Source: Chionis minor
Taxonomy: Eukaryota > Chordata > Aves > Charadriiformes > Chionididae
Assembly: GCA_013398295.1 (NCBI GenBank)
Contig: VZSF01009121.1
Coordinates: 124,001-188,000, forward strand
Direction: 5' to 3'
DNA length: 64,000 nucleotides
The notes under the pieces are model-generated. The model saw only the letters and a program-made list of their open reading frames with translations. It did no database searches and was not told where the DNA came from. Below are positions 12,944 through 26,900 of this stretch, one piece after another. The position numbers were made by a program, and so were the translations under genes. Position 1 is the first letter of the stretch; every line of letters begins with the position of its first letter.

Positions 12944-15900
12944 GTCTGAATGTGCATTCACAGCTTGTGATTTTGGAAGTCTTATCCCTTATCCCTCCCC
13001 TTTGGGGGGGTTTCATCAAACTGTTAAAGGATCGATTCTGCAATATAGTTCCAAGCATCACTACATATTTCTCAAACTATCATCATCGAATGTCCTGATC
13101 CAATACCAAAAATAAAGTGCTGTATTAAATATTGTAACTGTTTTAAGAATCTTGTAGGTATTATGAAGTGGATAAAACTATGGCATGCTGTGCAATTTTT
13201 GCCCACTGGGTATATGAAGACAAAATATTTTCAGTATACAAAGTTTGGTTAAGTTTTTAAAATATTGTAAAGCAATTCCAAAAAGAGTGGACCGCTAGCC
13301 CCTTGCCCTGGCTCCCTGAATAATTCAGTGAAACCCATGAAACAACTCTAACGCGTTTGTAGCTCTGGTGGCACCGAGGTGGTGCATGGGAGCTCCACTT
13401 CTGGCCAAGTCTTCTTTGGACTTGCTGTTGAGCTCAGTTTGTCGCTGCACCTAATCCACTGGTAGCTTTGAGCTACAGGCTCAAGATGTGTCACCCTCTC
13501 CTGTTCCTGGCATCCCCTGCTGCAATCTCTGCCTCTGCTGGGGCCACTGGGGTGGCCGTTTCAGCAAGCTGATCCGCTCGGAAACCAACCCACCCAAAAG
13601 CCATATTTTTCCTTTTCATCAGCTTGTTAAGCTGACCCAGCTACAGTTGTGCGACTGTCAGGGAGCGCAGGCAGATGGGTGGGCAGTGCGGTGGGACTGC
13701 AGCGCCCCGTCACCCTAAATTATACATAATATTAAATTTCCTTCTAAGCCTTTTTGTGCCTGTGCTCTCTCTCTGAAATGGGCCAATACTCTTCCTTTAT
13801 CCTACAGACTGTAAGCCGCTAAAGTGCTGTTGTGTTGCAGCCATGCAGGTACCTGCGGCTCAGAAAGTCTGTCTCAGAAGGTCCGCACATGGTATATAAG
13901 ATCAGTGATCACAAACTCAAAAATTCAACTTCGAATAATATTATCATACGGTAAAAAATGATAAAATATACAAGAAGTAAACCAGATTTATTGCTTTACA
14001 CTGTACCTACCAAACAAATAGTCTGCTGTTAGCAAGAATGTAAGTACTAAAGTGTCTCTGCTCTTTGGAAATTGAGCCCAGTTTCCATTAAATAAACTGG
14101 GGGGCGGGGGAAACAACAGTGGTGTATGTCCTATAAGTTATTTTAGCAGGACTCTAGAAATACCTTTCCTGGTAAAGATACACAATATAGTTTGTGCTAA
14201 GATTGGTTAGCTTGTTTTTCTGAATTTGTTTTTGACCAAATAGCGACGACACCCTGCTTGGACTGTTTCCTCAGAAATTATATCAGAATTGGACTGTTTT
14301 ATCATACATAGATAAGCTAGAATTGTAGCAATTGGGCAACATCGTCCACAGGCCTTAATGAGATAAGAAAAGTTGCACAAGCACACTGACTGGGACTGTT
14401 ACTGAAAATGAACCACAATACTGATGAGATGGCAGAAAAGTCCTGTGTTCTTTTGGAACACCTTTTGGTGTTTTAGAAAGGGAAGTCGTGAAGCCCAGAG
14501 CTGCAAGCACAAAACATTAGCAGCTGCTTAGTACTATGTTTGCAAATGCTCTGGTTCCTGTAGAAACACCTAATCCTTCCTGAATTGTGGCTAGCATTTA
14601 TGGCTAAGTGCAGACGGTTAAGGACTGTTCTCGATTACCTGCTTCTTATCTGAGGTCCGTTTTGTGTGATAATGGATTTTCAGCCAGATTTTTAAAGCTT
14701 AATTATTCAGGCCATGTATTCAACATCTATTTACATTGCTATGTGCGCCAAGGACCTATTTGGTGGGGGCCGCATGGTAGGATGGGGAAATTTGGGTGCT
14801 GCCTTAGCCATGGGGAACAAAAGAAAGCAGGGAGAACAGGGGAAACTACAGAGCCCTCAATGCAAATCATGAACTTTCTATAGGTGTCCTTGAACTATCC
14901 TATAGAATGTAATATGTAATGCGTAATCCAGCAATGGGATTCTCAAATGTCTTTTCGGAAGTGTCTGAAAGGACGAGCAGATTGTCAGAGCTGGGACTGA
15001 GCACTCCTTCCCATTTCAGGGCTTACCTTCTCAGCACTCCAACTGTAATCTAAGTTTTACAGAACCATTTCCTTTGGATCCTACTCAGTTCAGCAGGATG
15101 CAGTCTGAAAGGCCTTTTCCATAAAAGGACACAAAATACCGAGGCAAACGTAAAAAGCAAAACCCAGAAAAAAAGCACAGAGCAAACAAAACAAGGTTTA
15201 TGGTCCGCTCTTACAAAAGCCAAGGCTGAAATTCCTGTTCACTTTGAAGGGATGCCCTTTACCCAAACCAGATCGATGAACTGAGCTCATTTTGTGGCTG
15301 TTTCACTTCCTCAAGCTTTCTAAAATTTGTACGTGTACCCCTGTTCAGCATGGTGCTCTGGAAAGTACCTTGACATCATCTTACTGAACTTTATTGAATC
15401 TGGGCCCTAAATACCACAGCGCTGGATATATCAGCTATAGCAAATAGATGTTCCACACCTGAAGAGGCAGGTGCTGTATGTTCAAACTGGAGCACAAGTG
15501 TCTTTGCTCTTGACAATGAAGCTGTGCCACTCCAACAGCAGCTGCCCTTGAAAGGGCTGTCCATCTCTTTAAACTGGAGCTGGCATTTGTCTAACTCCAC
15601 CATCAGCTGATTTATCTTCCTCAGTGAGCAGAAAAATCTTCGTTTTCTTCCTGTTGGATTGTTTTACCCTGTATTAACTCCCTGACCTGCTCACCACAGA
15701 GGCAAGACAAGCATCAGCGCCGCCTCAAGGGAAACAGCAGGAGGACACCCAAGTGGGAAGGGGAGAGGGGCTGCCTGGCACTTTTTGGCAGTAGGTGTCT
15801 TTTAGCCCAGCTTAAATGTATGACCTGGCTGTACTCTTAGGCCAGAGATGTTGTCTAGGCCGCAGATGAACAGTTAAGAGGTTATTTCTTTATCCCTCTG

Positions 15901-16222
15901 GCCCTTCCCTGAAGATTACCATCTCCTCAGATCTGCTGACAGGGTGGCACATTTTGTCCCCTCTCTTCTCAGTCTCAAAATGATGTGAAAAAAATCTCGT
16001 GAAAATCACTGAGGCTAGTCCAGATAGTTTTCACAGAATTGTGCCAGGCAGTAACAAAAAGTGCAATTCTGCCACTGCATCAGAGGGTGAGGCTTCACAA
16101 GGTGCATATGTTAGTTAATGGCCGAACCACTGAAACAGGGTGACGAACCTCCTCTCCTCCCTTCTGGGCAGTGGTCTTCACCTTCACCTAGTGCCAGCTC
16201 TGCTGCTCATCTGACAGTTTGA

Positions 16223-16310
16223 TGAGCCAATTCAGCTTGTTCAACTGACCGAAAACAGTTCTTTTTTTCTCCTGTTTAATTTTCTGCAGCCTGTGAGATG
16301 AATTGGCTCA
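16223..16310. repeat. inverted repeat, 11-bp perfect arms
   Basis: TGAGCCAATTC (16223-16233) is matched by GAATTGGCTCA (16300-16310), with 66 bases between. It may form a long-looped stem or be coincidence. The CCAAT core is present in one arm and its complement in the other. Confidence 0.6.
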
Positions 16311-16427
16311 CATGGGAGTGACAGAGCATTCACAACATGTAGTCATGAACCAGGATCATGCTTGGGTTGGGATGCTTGCTGATGGGAAAGAAAGGGAAAA
16401 AGTGCTCAGTGAACATTAACATCTTAC

Positions 16428-16521
16428 CATGGGTCAGCCGCAGCCTCACGTTGACAATAGCCGCTATTGCTGTTTCCTGGCTGAACCTGAGACCTGCCCC
16501 AGCACATACTTTACAAGCCAT
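16428..16521 (-). other. exon-like stretch with initiator ATG and donor
   Basis: On the minus strand, CACCATGG gives a strong translation-start context at 16521. The frame (MACKVCAGAGLRFSQ...) stays open for 31 codons to CCCATG|GTAAGAT, a consensus donor after base 16428, leaving phase 1. This is the form of a first coding exon. There is no recognisable signal peptide or domain, no CpG-rich promoter upstream and no identified second exon, so chance is quite possible. Confidence 0.15.
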
Positions 16522-17647
16522 GGTGAATATAGATGGATGGTTTGCACAGCGCTGGAAACCTTTCGTCTCCTCTCAAGGAAAAGTTCTTTCTTGACAAAGA
16601 CAGAACCAACTCCCATGAAAGTGTTAATTTGTTTAAAACTACTGTGCAGCTCCTTTGCCCTTCAGGGCCCTGAGAGCTTTGAGCCACCAATGTCCATTCA
16701 GGCAATGCAATGCTTGTACCTGGACACGCTGTCAGAGGACACAGGTAGGAGAAAAACTGGGAAAAAACAACAGAAGATGAAATTTTCTCTTTCCGTCGGA
16801 CCTTTGTACATTCATTTCAATTCCTGCCTTCTGATTTACCAAGTCACATTGTGATTCTTGACGGCTCTGCTTGCAAGCCTACACCAGCTGCCACCCCAGC
16901 CCTGGTACACTGACATCATCTTCCCCCTGCCGGTGGCACCCGCTGATGAAATACACCTGCACAGAGGAGGAAGGAAACTCAGAGAGTGTCAAATATCAGT
17001 CTAAAGTGCCAGCATACCATAGCAGGCTGGTGCAGTCACCCCTGGCTTTGCTTCAGAAGCGTTTTGGGAATGCCAGTTCTTTTTCTTTTATATTTTTGTA
17101 GGAAATACTTGTAGGCTGACATTCTGCCTCCTCCCTTGCTGGCTTTTGTACTGCGCAGGTTGCTGTAGCTGCTCATGCTTCAATGAGGGCTGAATGCTTG
17201 TGGGAGTGATTTCAAATTACTTTCTAAATGTCCTGGTTACATGGAGGAAGAATCTTTTGAGATAGGTCATCCGCCTTCTAAAAGGAAAAATCCGTTCAAA
17301 GGTCTTCAAATACTAGTGTTCAAGTCTCTTGCTCAGCTGGCCCAGCAAGTTGAAAGACCAGTTTGCATGCTGCCTTGCCTGACAGTTTTGAATCTCCTCC
17401 TCTAGCCATGAATCTTCTGGACGAAAAGTATTCAGAGAAGCAGGACTCGCAAGCTGGATGCTTTCCCAAGCTCAGCCTTCCAGGCAACCAATCAATCAGA
17501 ACTGGAACATTGTTCTTTAAACATGTGATGTATCTGCGTGTAGTCCAAGCTGTGATACCAACTCCACCGGTGGCCTCTGAAAAGAATTGTGCCAGAACCT
17601 GCTAGGTTTATTCATGCTGGAGAGTCCCTGAAAAAAGACTAACACAA

Positions 17648-17662
17648 CTGCTGCTGCTGCTG
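17648..17662. repeat. (CTG)5 trinucleotide repeat
   Basis: Five uninterrupted CTG units in non-coding sequence; short and probably stable. Confidence 0.9.
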
Positions 17663-19367
17663 CTCAGGGGGAAGTTGTGATTTCACATGACCACTGAAGC
17701 GAGTTAAAATCTGGCTGCCATAGAAAGAAGATCTTTGCTATCCTCCTCTCCAACTCCCCGTCCACCCCCATTTCCAGCTGCACGTTCCTCCCTCTAGCTA
17801 TTAACTTGTTCTCCTGATTTAATTATCTGCCATTTTAGTGAGTTGAATCAGCTTATTCCATAATCAGAGCAGTGCCAGAGCTGGCAACAAGGGGAGCAGC
17901 AGGGATACATGGTGAAGAAAAGGGGGAGGAAGAAAGGTTGAAGCAGCTGGATTTCATTCTTTTGGCAGTACAAAATGAAGCCTAGTAGAGGACCAAAACA
18001 CAGGACAGGGCATGAAAGGTCTAAAAGGTACAGATACAATGACAGTAGGAAATCATCTCTCTGTGTCTGTACAGCATGCCGTAGTCTGAGACAGTCCCGG
18101 TGAGTAGCTGTTTGCCCATCCTGGTTACACACAGGTCCAAACCAATGTGGGAACAGAGTCCACCATTGCTCAGTCTCACGTTCCAGGCAGTTTTGGCACG
18201 AGCCCACAGATCCCCAGCACTCCCCAGTCACGCTGCACTGACTGTTCAAGCAACCACAGGAGGAAAGGGTGGTGGGTGGCTGTGGGAGGCATATCTACTT
18301 TGTCCATTTAAGTCCCCATTAAATAAGCCTTCTCCTCTACACTTTGCTCTTTGGACAAGCCTGGCTCCCCAGGCCCCTGGGAATGCCAGCCAGGGAAGCA
18401 GACTGTCACAGAGCCTGCAGCTCTGGTGAGCTCTACAGACCCCAACTAGTGGCTGCTGTCATTCTCCCCAGGGCTTTCCACAGGACCTGCCCTATTTGGG
18501 ATTTCCCATTAGCTGGGCTGTCCTGTACTGGAGGGCTCATCTTCCAGCTACAGTGTTCTCATCCCAAAAGAATGTCTGAGAAAAATGACCCCCAATTATA
18601 CAAAGCTGGCCATTTCTCAGGGGCCACGTGTGAATGGAGAGAAAGCCTTTGAGCACCCAGCTCAAAAGACCTACTGGTATCAGCGCTGAGGTCCCGACGA
18701 GATGACTTAACATTTTCCTTCCCCAAGGCTTTTTGAGCAATATGTATATAAAAGCTGAAGCTGAGCGTATTTTAAAACTCATCCATCCTATATGTAATCA
18801 GTGCCTTATTAGATTTCCAGCAATGCAAAGGGACTAATAGTTAATTTGGAAGCTACTCGGAAGTAGTTTTTTCATTTTATGCTCACTGGTGTTTTTCCAC
18901 GTTACTCCATGTAACTACATTAAGTGTTCTGATAACAGTGCTAAGAGCAGTGGAAAAGCCAACATATTAAATAAACTTGGCCACTTCTCATATTTTACAT
19001 GCCACCTCTTGCTCACAGCCTGTGGGTTTAAATGCCTGGCAGCCAGAGCCCGGGCACCGAGCAGAGAGCCATCAGCACTGGAATTCACTCTTCCTTGCTT
19101 CAGCTGAATCTGAGTTTGTTGGACCCTTGCTCTTTTCTGTTTGCCAGGGCAAGAAACACAGAGCTTTTTTGCATGGCACTCCGTACGCTGGTCTGCAGCC
19201 CAGATGGTTGGAAGCCTGTCGGGACCAAAGGAGAAGAGTGGTTTAGACCTACCCTGAGAAGTCTTTGAACCTCAGGGCTGCAGGAAAACTTCAGTACAAC
19301 AGTGATGTACTGCAACCATCCGCTCCATCCGCAACACTGCCAGGATGCCAAGAAAATCAGGGGAGAC

Positions 19368-19378
19368 TTTTTTTTTTT
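19368..19378. repeat. T11 homopolymer
   Basis: Eleven T bases followed by CC. It could act as the pyrimidine tract of a chance acceptor (CCAG about 11 bases later), but no open exon follows convincingly. Confidence 0.9.
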
Positions 19379-19472
19379 CCTGGATTGCCAGGAGCACATT
19401 ATTCTGAACATACCTTGCTTGCTGGTGGCTAATTTTGCAGTTTACTGCACAGGCTCTTTCACTTTTTCGTTT

Positions 19473-19546
19473 CCAGCCTCGACTGTCAGTTGGGAATGAG
19501 GAGATGGCTCCAGCCTCGACTGTCAGTTGGGAATGAGGAGATGGCC
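19473..19546. repeat. tandem 37-bp duplication, two copies
   Basis: A 37-base unit beginning CCAGCCTCGACTGTCAGTTG is repeated head-to-tail (19473-19509 and 19510-19546). The only difference is the last base, T in the first copy and C in the second, which is also the boundary of the match. Near identity in non-coding DNA implies a young duplication, or possibly an assembly artefact at a variable minisatellite. Confidence 0.95.
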
Positions 19547-20526
19547 TCCCGAGTTGTCTGCCCCTGGAACCTGGCAAGGCACAGCAACATCAGTGGCCAG
19601 ATAGCCCAGAGCAGGGCCTGTGGCGCTTGAGGGCAGGAGTGGGTGTGGGGAACAAAGCGGTCTCTTGTTCAGAACAGAAACCTGTTTACTCTGAGGCTGG
19701 TGACACACTGCGGGTGCTGCATTTACCATTCGTACCTGAGCTGACATCCTGCTGTGTGAGTGCACTCAGCAAGTCCAAAATCAAATTAAATTGACTGCGT
19801 TATTTAGAAGGCATTTACTCCTACGTGGAGGTACTTGATTACTTTGTTGATGAGTGCTGTGGAAATGTTAGTCTATTAAGGAAGGTGAAGCAGAACCACT
19901 TACAGATCATAAAAGTTTAGTAGAGGGGATGACCCCTGCAGTGTTTGGTAACATCACCAGTGTGAAGCCAGCGCTGCTGGTCCTCTGGAAACTTGCCCTC
20001 CATAGCTCCATAAGGTCAGCAAAGCCAGCGCATCCTCCCACTTCTGATCTGTGAAGCGTATCCCATCCGGGTTTTGTCTTCCGTCCCTGTGCAAGCAGCT
20101 GACACTCTTTGCCTCCCTGTTTATGCCTGCTGACAAAACCCACAGCTCGGCTCAGCTTTTACAAAGCTTTCTCCCAATTTTTGCTGGAATCACCCTCTGA
20201 GCCACAGGGGTTCCAGTGACATTTTCACCCTCTTTTGCTAAGTAGCAGTCACGGGCCACACGTTTAGTCGTCGAGGAGTCAAATACTGGATTATTTGCTG
20301 GATTATAATCAAGATGGTGCTACAACCCCCAGTCAAATTGTCCAGTTGACACAGGACTACAGCCTCCTAAAAGCATAATTTTCTCCATTTGTAGAAGCGC
20401 AGTTTTCTGAACAAGGAGCTCAGCACATGCTTTTTATAAAGTCACAGGAAACTACACACAGAACAGTGGTTTTGTAGGGAAGCACATTACTGACAGAGGG
20501 AGAAAAAGCATCCTTGTTTCAAAAGA

Positions 20527-20540
20527 TTTTTTTTTTTTTT
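20527..20540. repeat. T14 homopolymer
   Basis: Fourteen T bases followed by AAACCCTAAAC. No retroposon body is recognisable beside it. Confidence 0.9.
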
Positions 20541-23500
20541 AAACCCTAAACTTAGTGCTATTTACTTTGGCTTTCTCAGCACACCCTGGGTTGTTTACCA
20601 GTGGGGATGAGAATTTACACTGCTCAGGCCCCTTGGAGAAGTGATCGCAGTGTAGATCAAACCACCCATGGTTTGCTTACGGCAATGGTTTCCCCAGAGA
20701 CTGGTGTTTTGACTTTAAGTAAACAAATAGCAATACAAGTAGGAGGATGGTGACTCAGGTAAAAGTACACAGATCTGTTATATATAGCAAACATTATATA
20801 TGTTTAGGATTCCTCTGAGAATTTTAAAAAAGCCAGTTTAAATGAATTAAATTGTCACCCTCTGAGACTCCATAGATTCTAACCTAAACAACTAGAATAA
20901 AGTTAATATGTTCATTTTAGAAATAGAAATAGCCCTGCTTCTTTCGAACCAGGCCAAACGGCATATTTCAAAATAAAATTTTATTACTTTGGACATACAT
21001 AGGTTGAATTTCTTGTTCATATTTGCTGATTTCAGAAAACACGCCGCTTGGTCCTACCTGGAAAGGGAAAGGGTGCAGGGTTCACTAGCTGATCTCTTTC
21101 CCATTCATACAAAATCCAAACCTCTGAGCTGGACTGGACCTTCAGGCCTTCCCATGGGATGAAGGATTGCTGGCAATGCCTCCCTTTCAGACCCCTGCAA
21201 AACGTGTCTCGGGCACAGACCAACCCATTCTTGAAATGTGCTTCTTACCCACGTACCCTTGCTCCCAGGACAGCAAACTTGGTCAAAACAGGGGATCACA
21301 GCAGCTCAAAGGAGGGGCTGTCATAGACCTATTTCCTTGTGCAGATAATTTAGTGTAATACCCTGCTCTACTTTTTTATATCAGTGCATAGATATATGTT
21401 TCAATTCTGGTTATGTACGCCAACAAATACAGTCATCCAAATGAAAGCGACACAGTGACATACATTGGAATACACTTTTGGAAGCACAGCTACCTCTCTG
21501 GAAACCAGGCTTAGCAGTTCCCTAGGAAATAACAGGAAAACCATGCTGAAACCTTATTCTTTCTACCTACCCTAACCTTCTCCATGCTTTCCTTGGTGTA
21601 CTCCCACTGTCGAGCTGCAAGCAGACAGAGGGACACTTGTAAGAAGCAGAAGTCACAGCTTCTTCCGCATCCCCAGCGTTTGCACAGTGAGCCCGGGAGC
21701 GGCTGGGGTCCGGAGGACAGCTGTGTTTGCTCTCTGCCCTCCTCACGTGCGCGTGCATGCAGTCACCTTCAGGCAGAAGGTATCCTCAAAGTCTTCACAA
21801 ACACACACTGAACTAAGCTGGAGAGAAAGAAACCGATACGGAAGACAAATAAGGTCTGCCACAGATAGACACATTATGCCGATGTTGCCCTCAGCCACAG
21901 GGACACATCAACTACCAAACACAGGTTTCCTTCCCCAAACTCTGGGAAAGGGCCCCTGGACAAATGAGGGCGAGCCTGGGTCAGTGAAAGGAGGATATAG
22001 GTCTTTTAATGTGTAATGAGGCAGAACCTAAAAATCTACTGAAGACAAAGGAAAAGCAGCCAGGTCAATGAGGAGCATCACATGCTGCCCTGAATCTGCT
22101 AGATACTAGGGTGGAGACAAAGCACATTCAAGTGAGCCGAATCCCAGTTTTCCTTTGCAATCCAGCAAAATTGCAAACCACAAGGCACTGAGCCACTCCC
22201 ACCACAGGGCCAGGAGAAACACCTTGCTTGTCTTCGGGTCTGTGGTTTCTAGTTTATGCTGTGGTCCTGGAGACAGAAATGCTGCTCAAAACTGCCTTAG
22301 ACATGAGAGGAGTCTTTGAGCTTCCTCATGAACTCTCAGATCCCCCCCGTTCCCACCTGGGTGTCACTCATACCCTCAGCACAGGGCTCTGGGAGGGGAG
22401 TCAGAAGGGGGCAGGGGCAAGTGGGTAAGGATTAACATTTCTTCAGCACTTCTGGTAAATCCAGGCCTGCCTAATTTCGTTTACAGGGATCAAAGATGCA
22501 AAACCTGCATCTAGATGGTGATGTGCTGAAAGACCATGACTGACTCCAAAGAGGGCTTTGAGCTGGAAATCACCTGGGAGATGGTCCAAGCCTGTTGCTT
22601 TGCTGCCTTCTCCGGAGTCTGGATCTAGGCAGAAACTAGTCTCAGCATTAGTAAAATAAGTGTAGATTAGTACCTCATTGGCAATTTCCATATTATTTTC
22701 TATTCCACAAGACATGAATAGAGCTGAATAAATGTGCCACTACAGCATCTTCTCTCTTCATGTAGTTATGTCACTTTGTTGGGCAAAATTGTCATGCTTT
22801 CAGACAATGGCACAGAGACAGATGCACAAGCCAAGAAAGGCAGAAGATGCAACATGGCTGCAGAGGAAAGTAAGTGATACTGATGTCACAGGAAAGCCTT
22901 TTGTCACTAACAGATTCATTGGAAAGGCATGAGGAACGTCACAGGCAAGCATCTTGCAGTCAGGTTGGTTTTGTGTCCCTAGTGTCTGCACTCCTCGTTG
23001 TCCTGGATTTCCAGAATGCCCATTGCTAAGAATCAAGAAATGGAAATTAGAGGGTAGGGTAAATGGGAAACAGATCCCTACTGACAACTTGAGGAATCTC
23101 TCCCATGGTAATTTTTCCCTCAAATTTTGTCTGCTGTCACTGAGATAGTCAGGCAATCAGAAATTTCCAAAACACCTATGACTGCCTCACTGGGTCCTTC
23201 TTACCACCTGGCGTAGTCAGTACTGCCCTCAAAATGATTATGCATACTGATGGAAACACTTCTTTGGCATCACATTATAAATCCAAACACTGCATATTTT
23301 AAATGGCAATCATGGGTGACAACACTCCTTTCATCTTCGCTTCACAGCATCTTTTAATCCTCACTAACAAAAAAACTTGCTTTCTACTGTCATATTTCTG
23401 AAAGACTCAAGAGAGACAGGAGTCAGAATTCATTAAAATGCTGAGCACGAAGCCAGCTCTTCACAAATAATGAGCAACAACAATAAATAATGAATGAATT

Positions 23501-23962
23501 TAGCACTTGTGAGAAGTATCAGGATTAACTGTGCCAGAGTCAAATTCCAATTTATCTTATCTCGAAAGCAAAGATAATACTAGGAGTGGCAGCCAGGCTT
23601 CGAAAGGCCACCTCTTAGCTCAGTGACACTGAGATGACATGCTGATACAGTCACTGGCCTGTCACTCGGAGAAGTGGACACCTCTCTGCAGTGACCAATG
23701 ACACTTCCACCTCATCTGCTGAAGTGCGATCTTTCATTGCATGCTACAGGGACACGATGCTCGTTGTGTGTCATCTCAAGCAAATGCCCCAAGAAACCCA
23801 TGCAAAATCCAGCAGCAATCAGAAAAAATTAAAGGGAAGGACTGAAAGGCATTCCCTTGTCTTTTCATTCACCCCGGAGCCAGGCAAAGGTATGAAAAGG
23901 ATTGTTGCTCAGATTGATGGCTTTATTGGGAGCAGTGGCTCGAGCCAGCCAGTCCTGAAGCA

Positions 23963-23984
23963 CTGGATTATTTTAATTATCCAG
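23963..23984. promoter_or_regulatory. 22-bp imperfect palindrome with homeodomain-type cores
   Basis: CTGGAT and ATCCAG flank an AT-rich centre that contains TTAATTA. The outer arms contain GGATTA and its near complement, matching OTX/bicoid-type cores, and the middle holds a TAATTA core. Binding is an inference from motif shape only. Confidence 0.2.
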
Positions 23985-26900
23985 CTCTTTGTGGATTGTT
24001 TTAGATTTTACGGTCTTATTACTCCCACTGATGTAGGAAATCCTGAGGAAAGGGCACACAGATTCTCTGTAATACAGGCTGGCTGATTCTCAGCCCCTGG
24101 AGCTGCAAATTTTGGAGAACACCTGCAACGTCTCAGGCAGAGCAAGCTGCACTCTGGTCCTAGAAGTGAACTGGGAGCTGCCGGAGGGGGCTGAGGGCTC
24201 CAGCTGAGCAGACCAGTGTCACGTCAAACCATGCAGAAAGCAATTACATGAGGAACAGCCCTTCCAGGGCCTGGATAGGTACCAGCCAGCCAAGCATCTC
24301 CTCTTCTCAGTAGCCAAAAATGCTTGCATTCCTCACATCTGCTGGCAAATCATGATATGACATGATATTGACACCTGATGACAATGTACCATGGCTGTTT
24401 GTGGCCCTCGATAACCATTTTGGCTCTCCATAATCACTTCAGCCCGGAGCTGCCACATCTGTGAAATGTGAAGGTATATGAGAAAGCACAAACACACTTT
24501 GCTCTTAAAACACTTCTTACATCCCACGTTTCTAGAGGGAAAGTGGCTACAAAGAAACACAACATCAAAGTCCTACAGGGAGTGTAGAAAGCTAAAATAC
24601 GGAGGGCTGGCTTTCTTACACTGAATTGAAGATGACTTAAATTGAGTAATCAGTTACAACTATTTTGGTTAGAGATAGTAACCCAGCTATTAAGAGTAAT
24701 AAAGATCTTCTTGCTTTTGCTCAGGGTGGATGATATTCTGAATGTCTAATTTCACGTTCAGTGAAGTTACCTGATTATGCACAGCACAGCAGTAGACTTC
24801 TGGGCAAATCATTAAAAGGTACAGCATGGAACGAGAACAAACTGTTTTTTCAGACATCTGCAGGTCGGGGAGCTTTTCATCTGGTCTTGATTACAGGGGA
24901 ACAGATCCCCCTTTCGCATGCTTAGCACTAGGTAATCGACAATAAGCGCTTCACACCCCTGTGCTCTAGCCCTGCTCAGAACACGCGGGGAGGGAGGAGA
25001 GATTAGCATCCTGCAAATATCTTCCCTTTACGGACGGTGCATAACTAGCAGTGCAGCTGGAAGTTTGTTCCAGCAGATGGTCTATTCCACATGCAGCAGC
25101 ATTTCAAACGCAGGCAGCTGGGAGACTAGCCACGCCGCAGCACGGAGCCTGCAGACCGTGTCTCTGAGCTGCAGCCCATTAGCCATGGCACCCTGCTCAG
25201 GAGCACATCCCAAAGTGCGGCAGAGCTCGGCAGCCTCTCTGCTGCTTGGTGCCTCTTAGGCAAGAGGTAGCAGGTGGCTGGACCGCAGGTCATCTGCGCC
25301 TGGCGTGAGGAACCACAGGGCAGGGGAGGCTGCGGTGCAGCGACAAATGCGTAGATGTAGGAAACCAGAGGTGATTATGTGAGCCTCACGCTTAGCACGT
25401 GAGATTCAGCAAATCCACTGAGGTGGTTTATAGTCCCGTAACGCCACAATAAAAGGCACAAGAGCAAAAATGTGATGGTAAATACGCTATGCAAGCTGAT
25501 TGATGAAGAACATAGCAAGAGACCATGACTGCAATTCTGAAAGGTGCACACTTGAGAAGGAGGGGAATCATCCAGATGTGAAAAGGGAACCCAGACCCCT
25601 GTACACCAATGCAAAGAGCATATACAGTCTGTCCATCTGTGAAAAACACAAACCATGGCACAAAAGTCGAGGAGAAAGTATTAAATGTCCTGCTGTGAGG
25701 GTCTACAATGGACTGCTGATTTTGGTGCTAAACTCTGGCCCTTGAGGTTCTTAAGTGAATCTTTAATTCTGAAATTAGCTGACATTTATTGAATTGTCTC
25801 ATGGTTATGTAAAGCAGACTTCACAGCTTACAGTGAACTGTCAAAAGCTTGGAGAAAAAACACGAAATCCAGTATTATCAAACCCACTTTTCTTAAAAAA
25901 ACCCTCAACAAACTAAGTGCACATTTGGCCATAGGAAAACTCGAATTTGTACTTTTAAGGCAATATGTACATTCTGTGTATTCGGTTTGAATTCTCCAGG
26001 CTAACTTTATGCACTTAAAATCTTTTTTGAGACCCTGAAGAGATCCCTTAGGGATTAGACAGTGCAGAACAGGCAGCCCAAATCTCTCTTTGAGACTCGA
26101 GGAATCTAAATTATATGAACCCTGCATGATACACAGCTGTGCTAGGTTTACCCCTAGGACATTTGAAGAACTCAGAAAGCCGAGGAGCTCTAAAGCAACC
26201 ACGATGCCCTCCTGATCCGGGGCTAACTAGGGGCTATTTCAGCCCTGGTGAACTTTGCTTCTCCATCATCTGTTTTGATGGAAGATTGGGCAGTCATGCT
26301 CCATTGTATTTGTGTCTTTAGAAGAGTTTTCTGGTTTATTGAGGCACTGTGAATCTGACCTATCAGGGGTTAAGTAATGAGCTCTGTATTTCAAGTGTTT
26401 CTTTCACAGGGATTTATTTAAAATACTGTGCACTGACATGTGTTTTTAAATTTCCTCCTTGGGTAAGATTTAAGTGTTACTTTGGAAGTGGTGTGCACCT
26501 CCAGGCAGCTCAAAGTAATTGCTATTTTGTCTTGAAGCAAAACATCCTATCACCTTAAGTCACGTGTGCATTAAACAAGGAGTCATTTAATGATAGCTCA
26601 GTACTGGGTGAACTAGATATCCCTGTCTGAAGTCTACCTGGCTGGAGATACAAAAGATGTAAGGGGAGAAATCCAACATGCTGCCAGCAGTACAGCACCT
26701 AAATGTGGTGAGCCACTTCTAAACCTAAAGAGACATCTCCCTGTTCTTCCCATACAGAAGGCAGGCTATTATCAAAACACAGTGGAAGGAAAAACCTGAT
26801 ACCAGGTATCTGATGGAGTCACAGGTGCTAAACAGAAGCATAATGCAGCAGCTGGCAGAGGCAGCTACAGGACCAGCCAAGGCAACAGGGAAAAGGAATG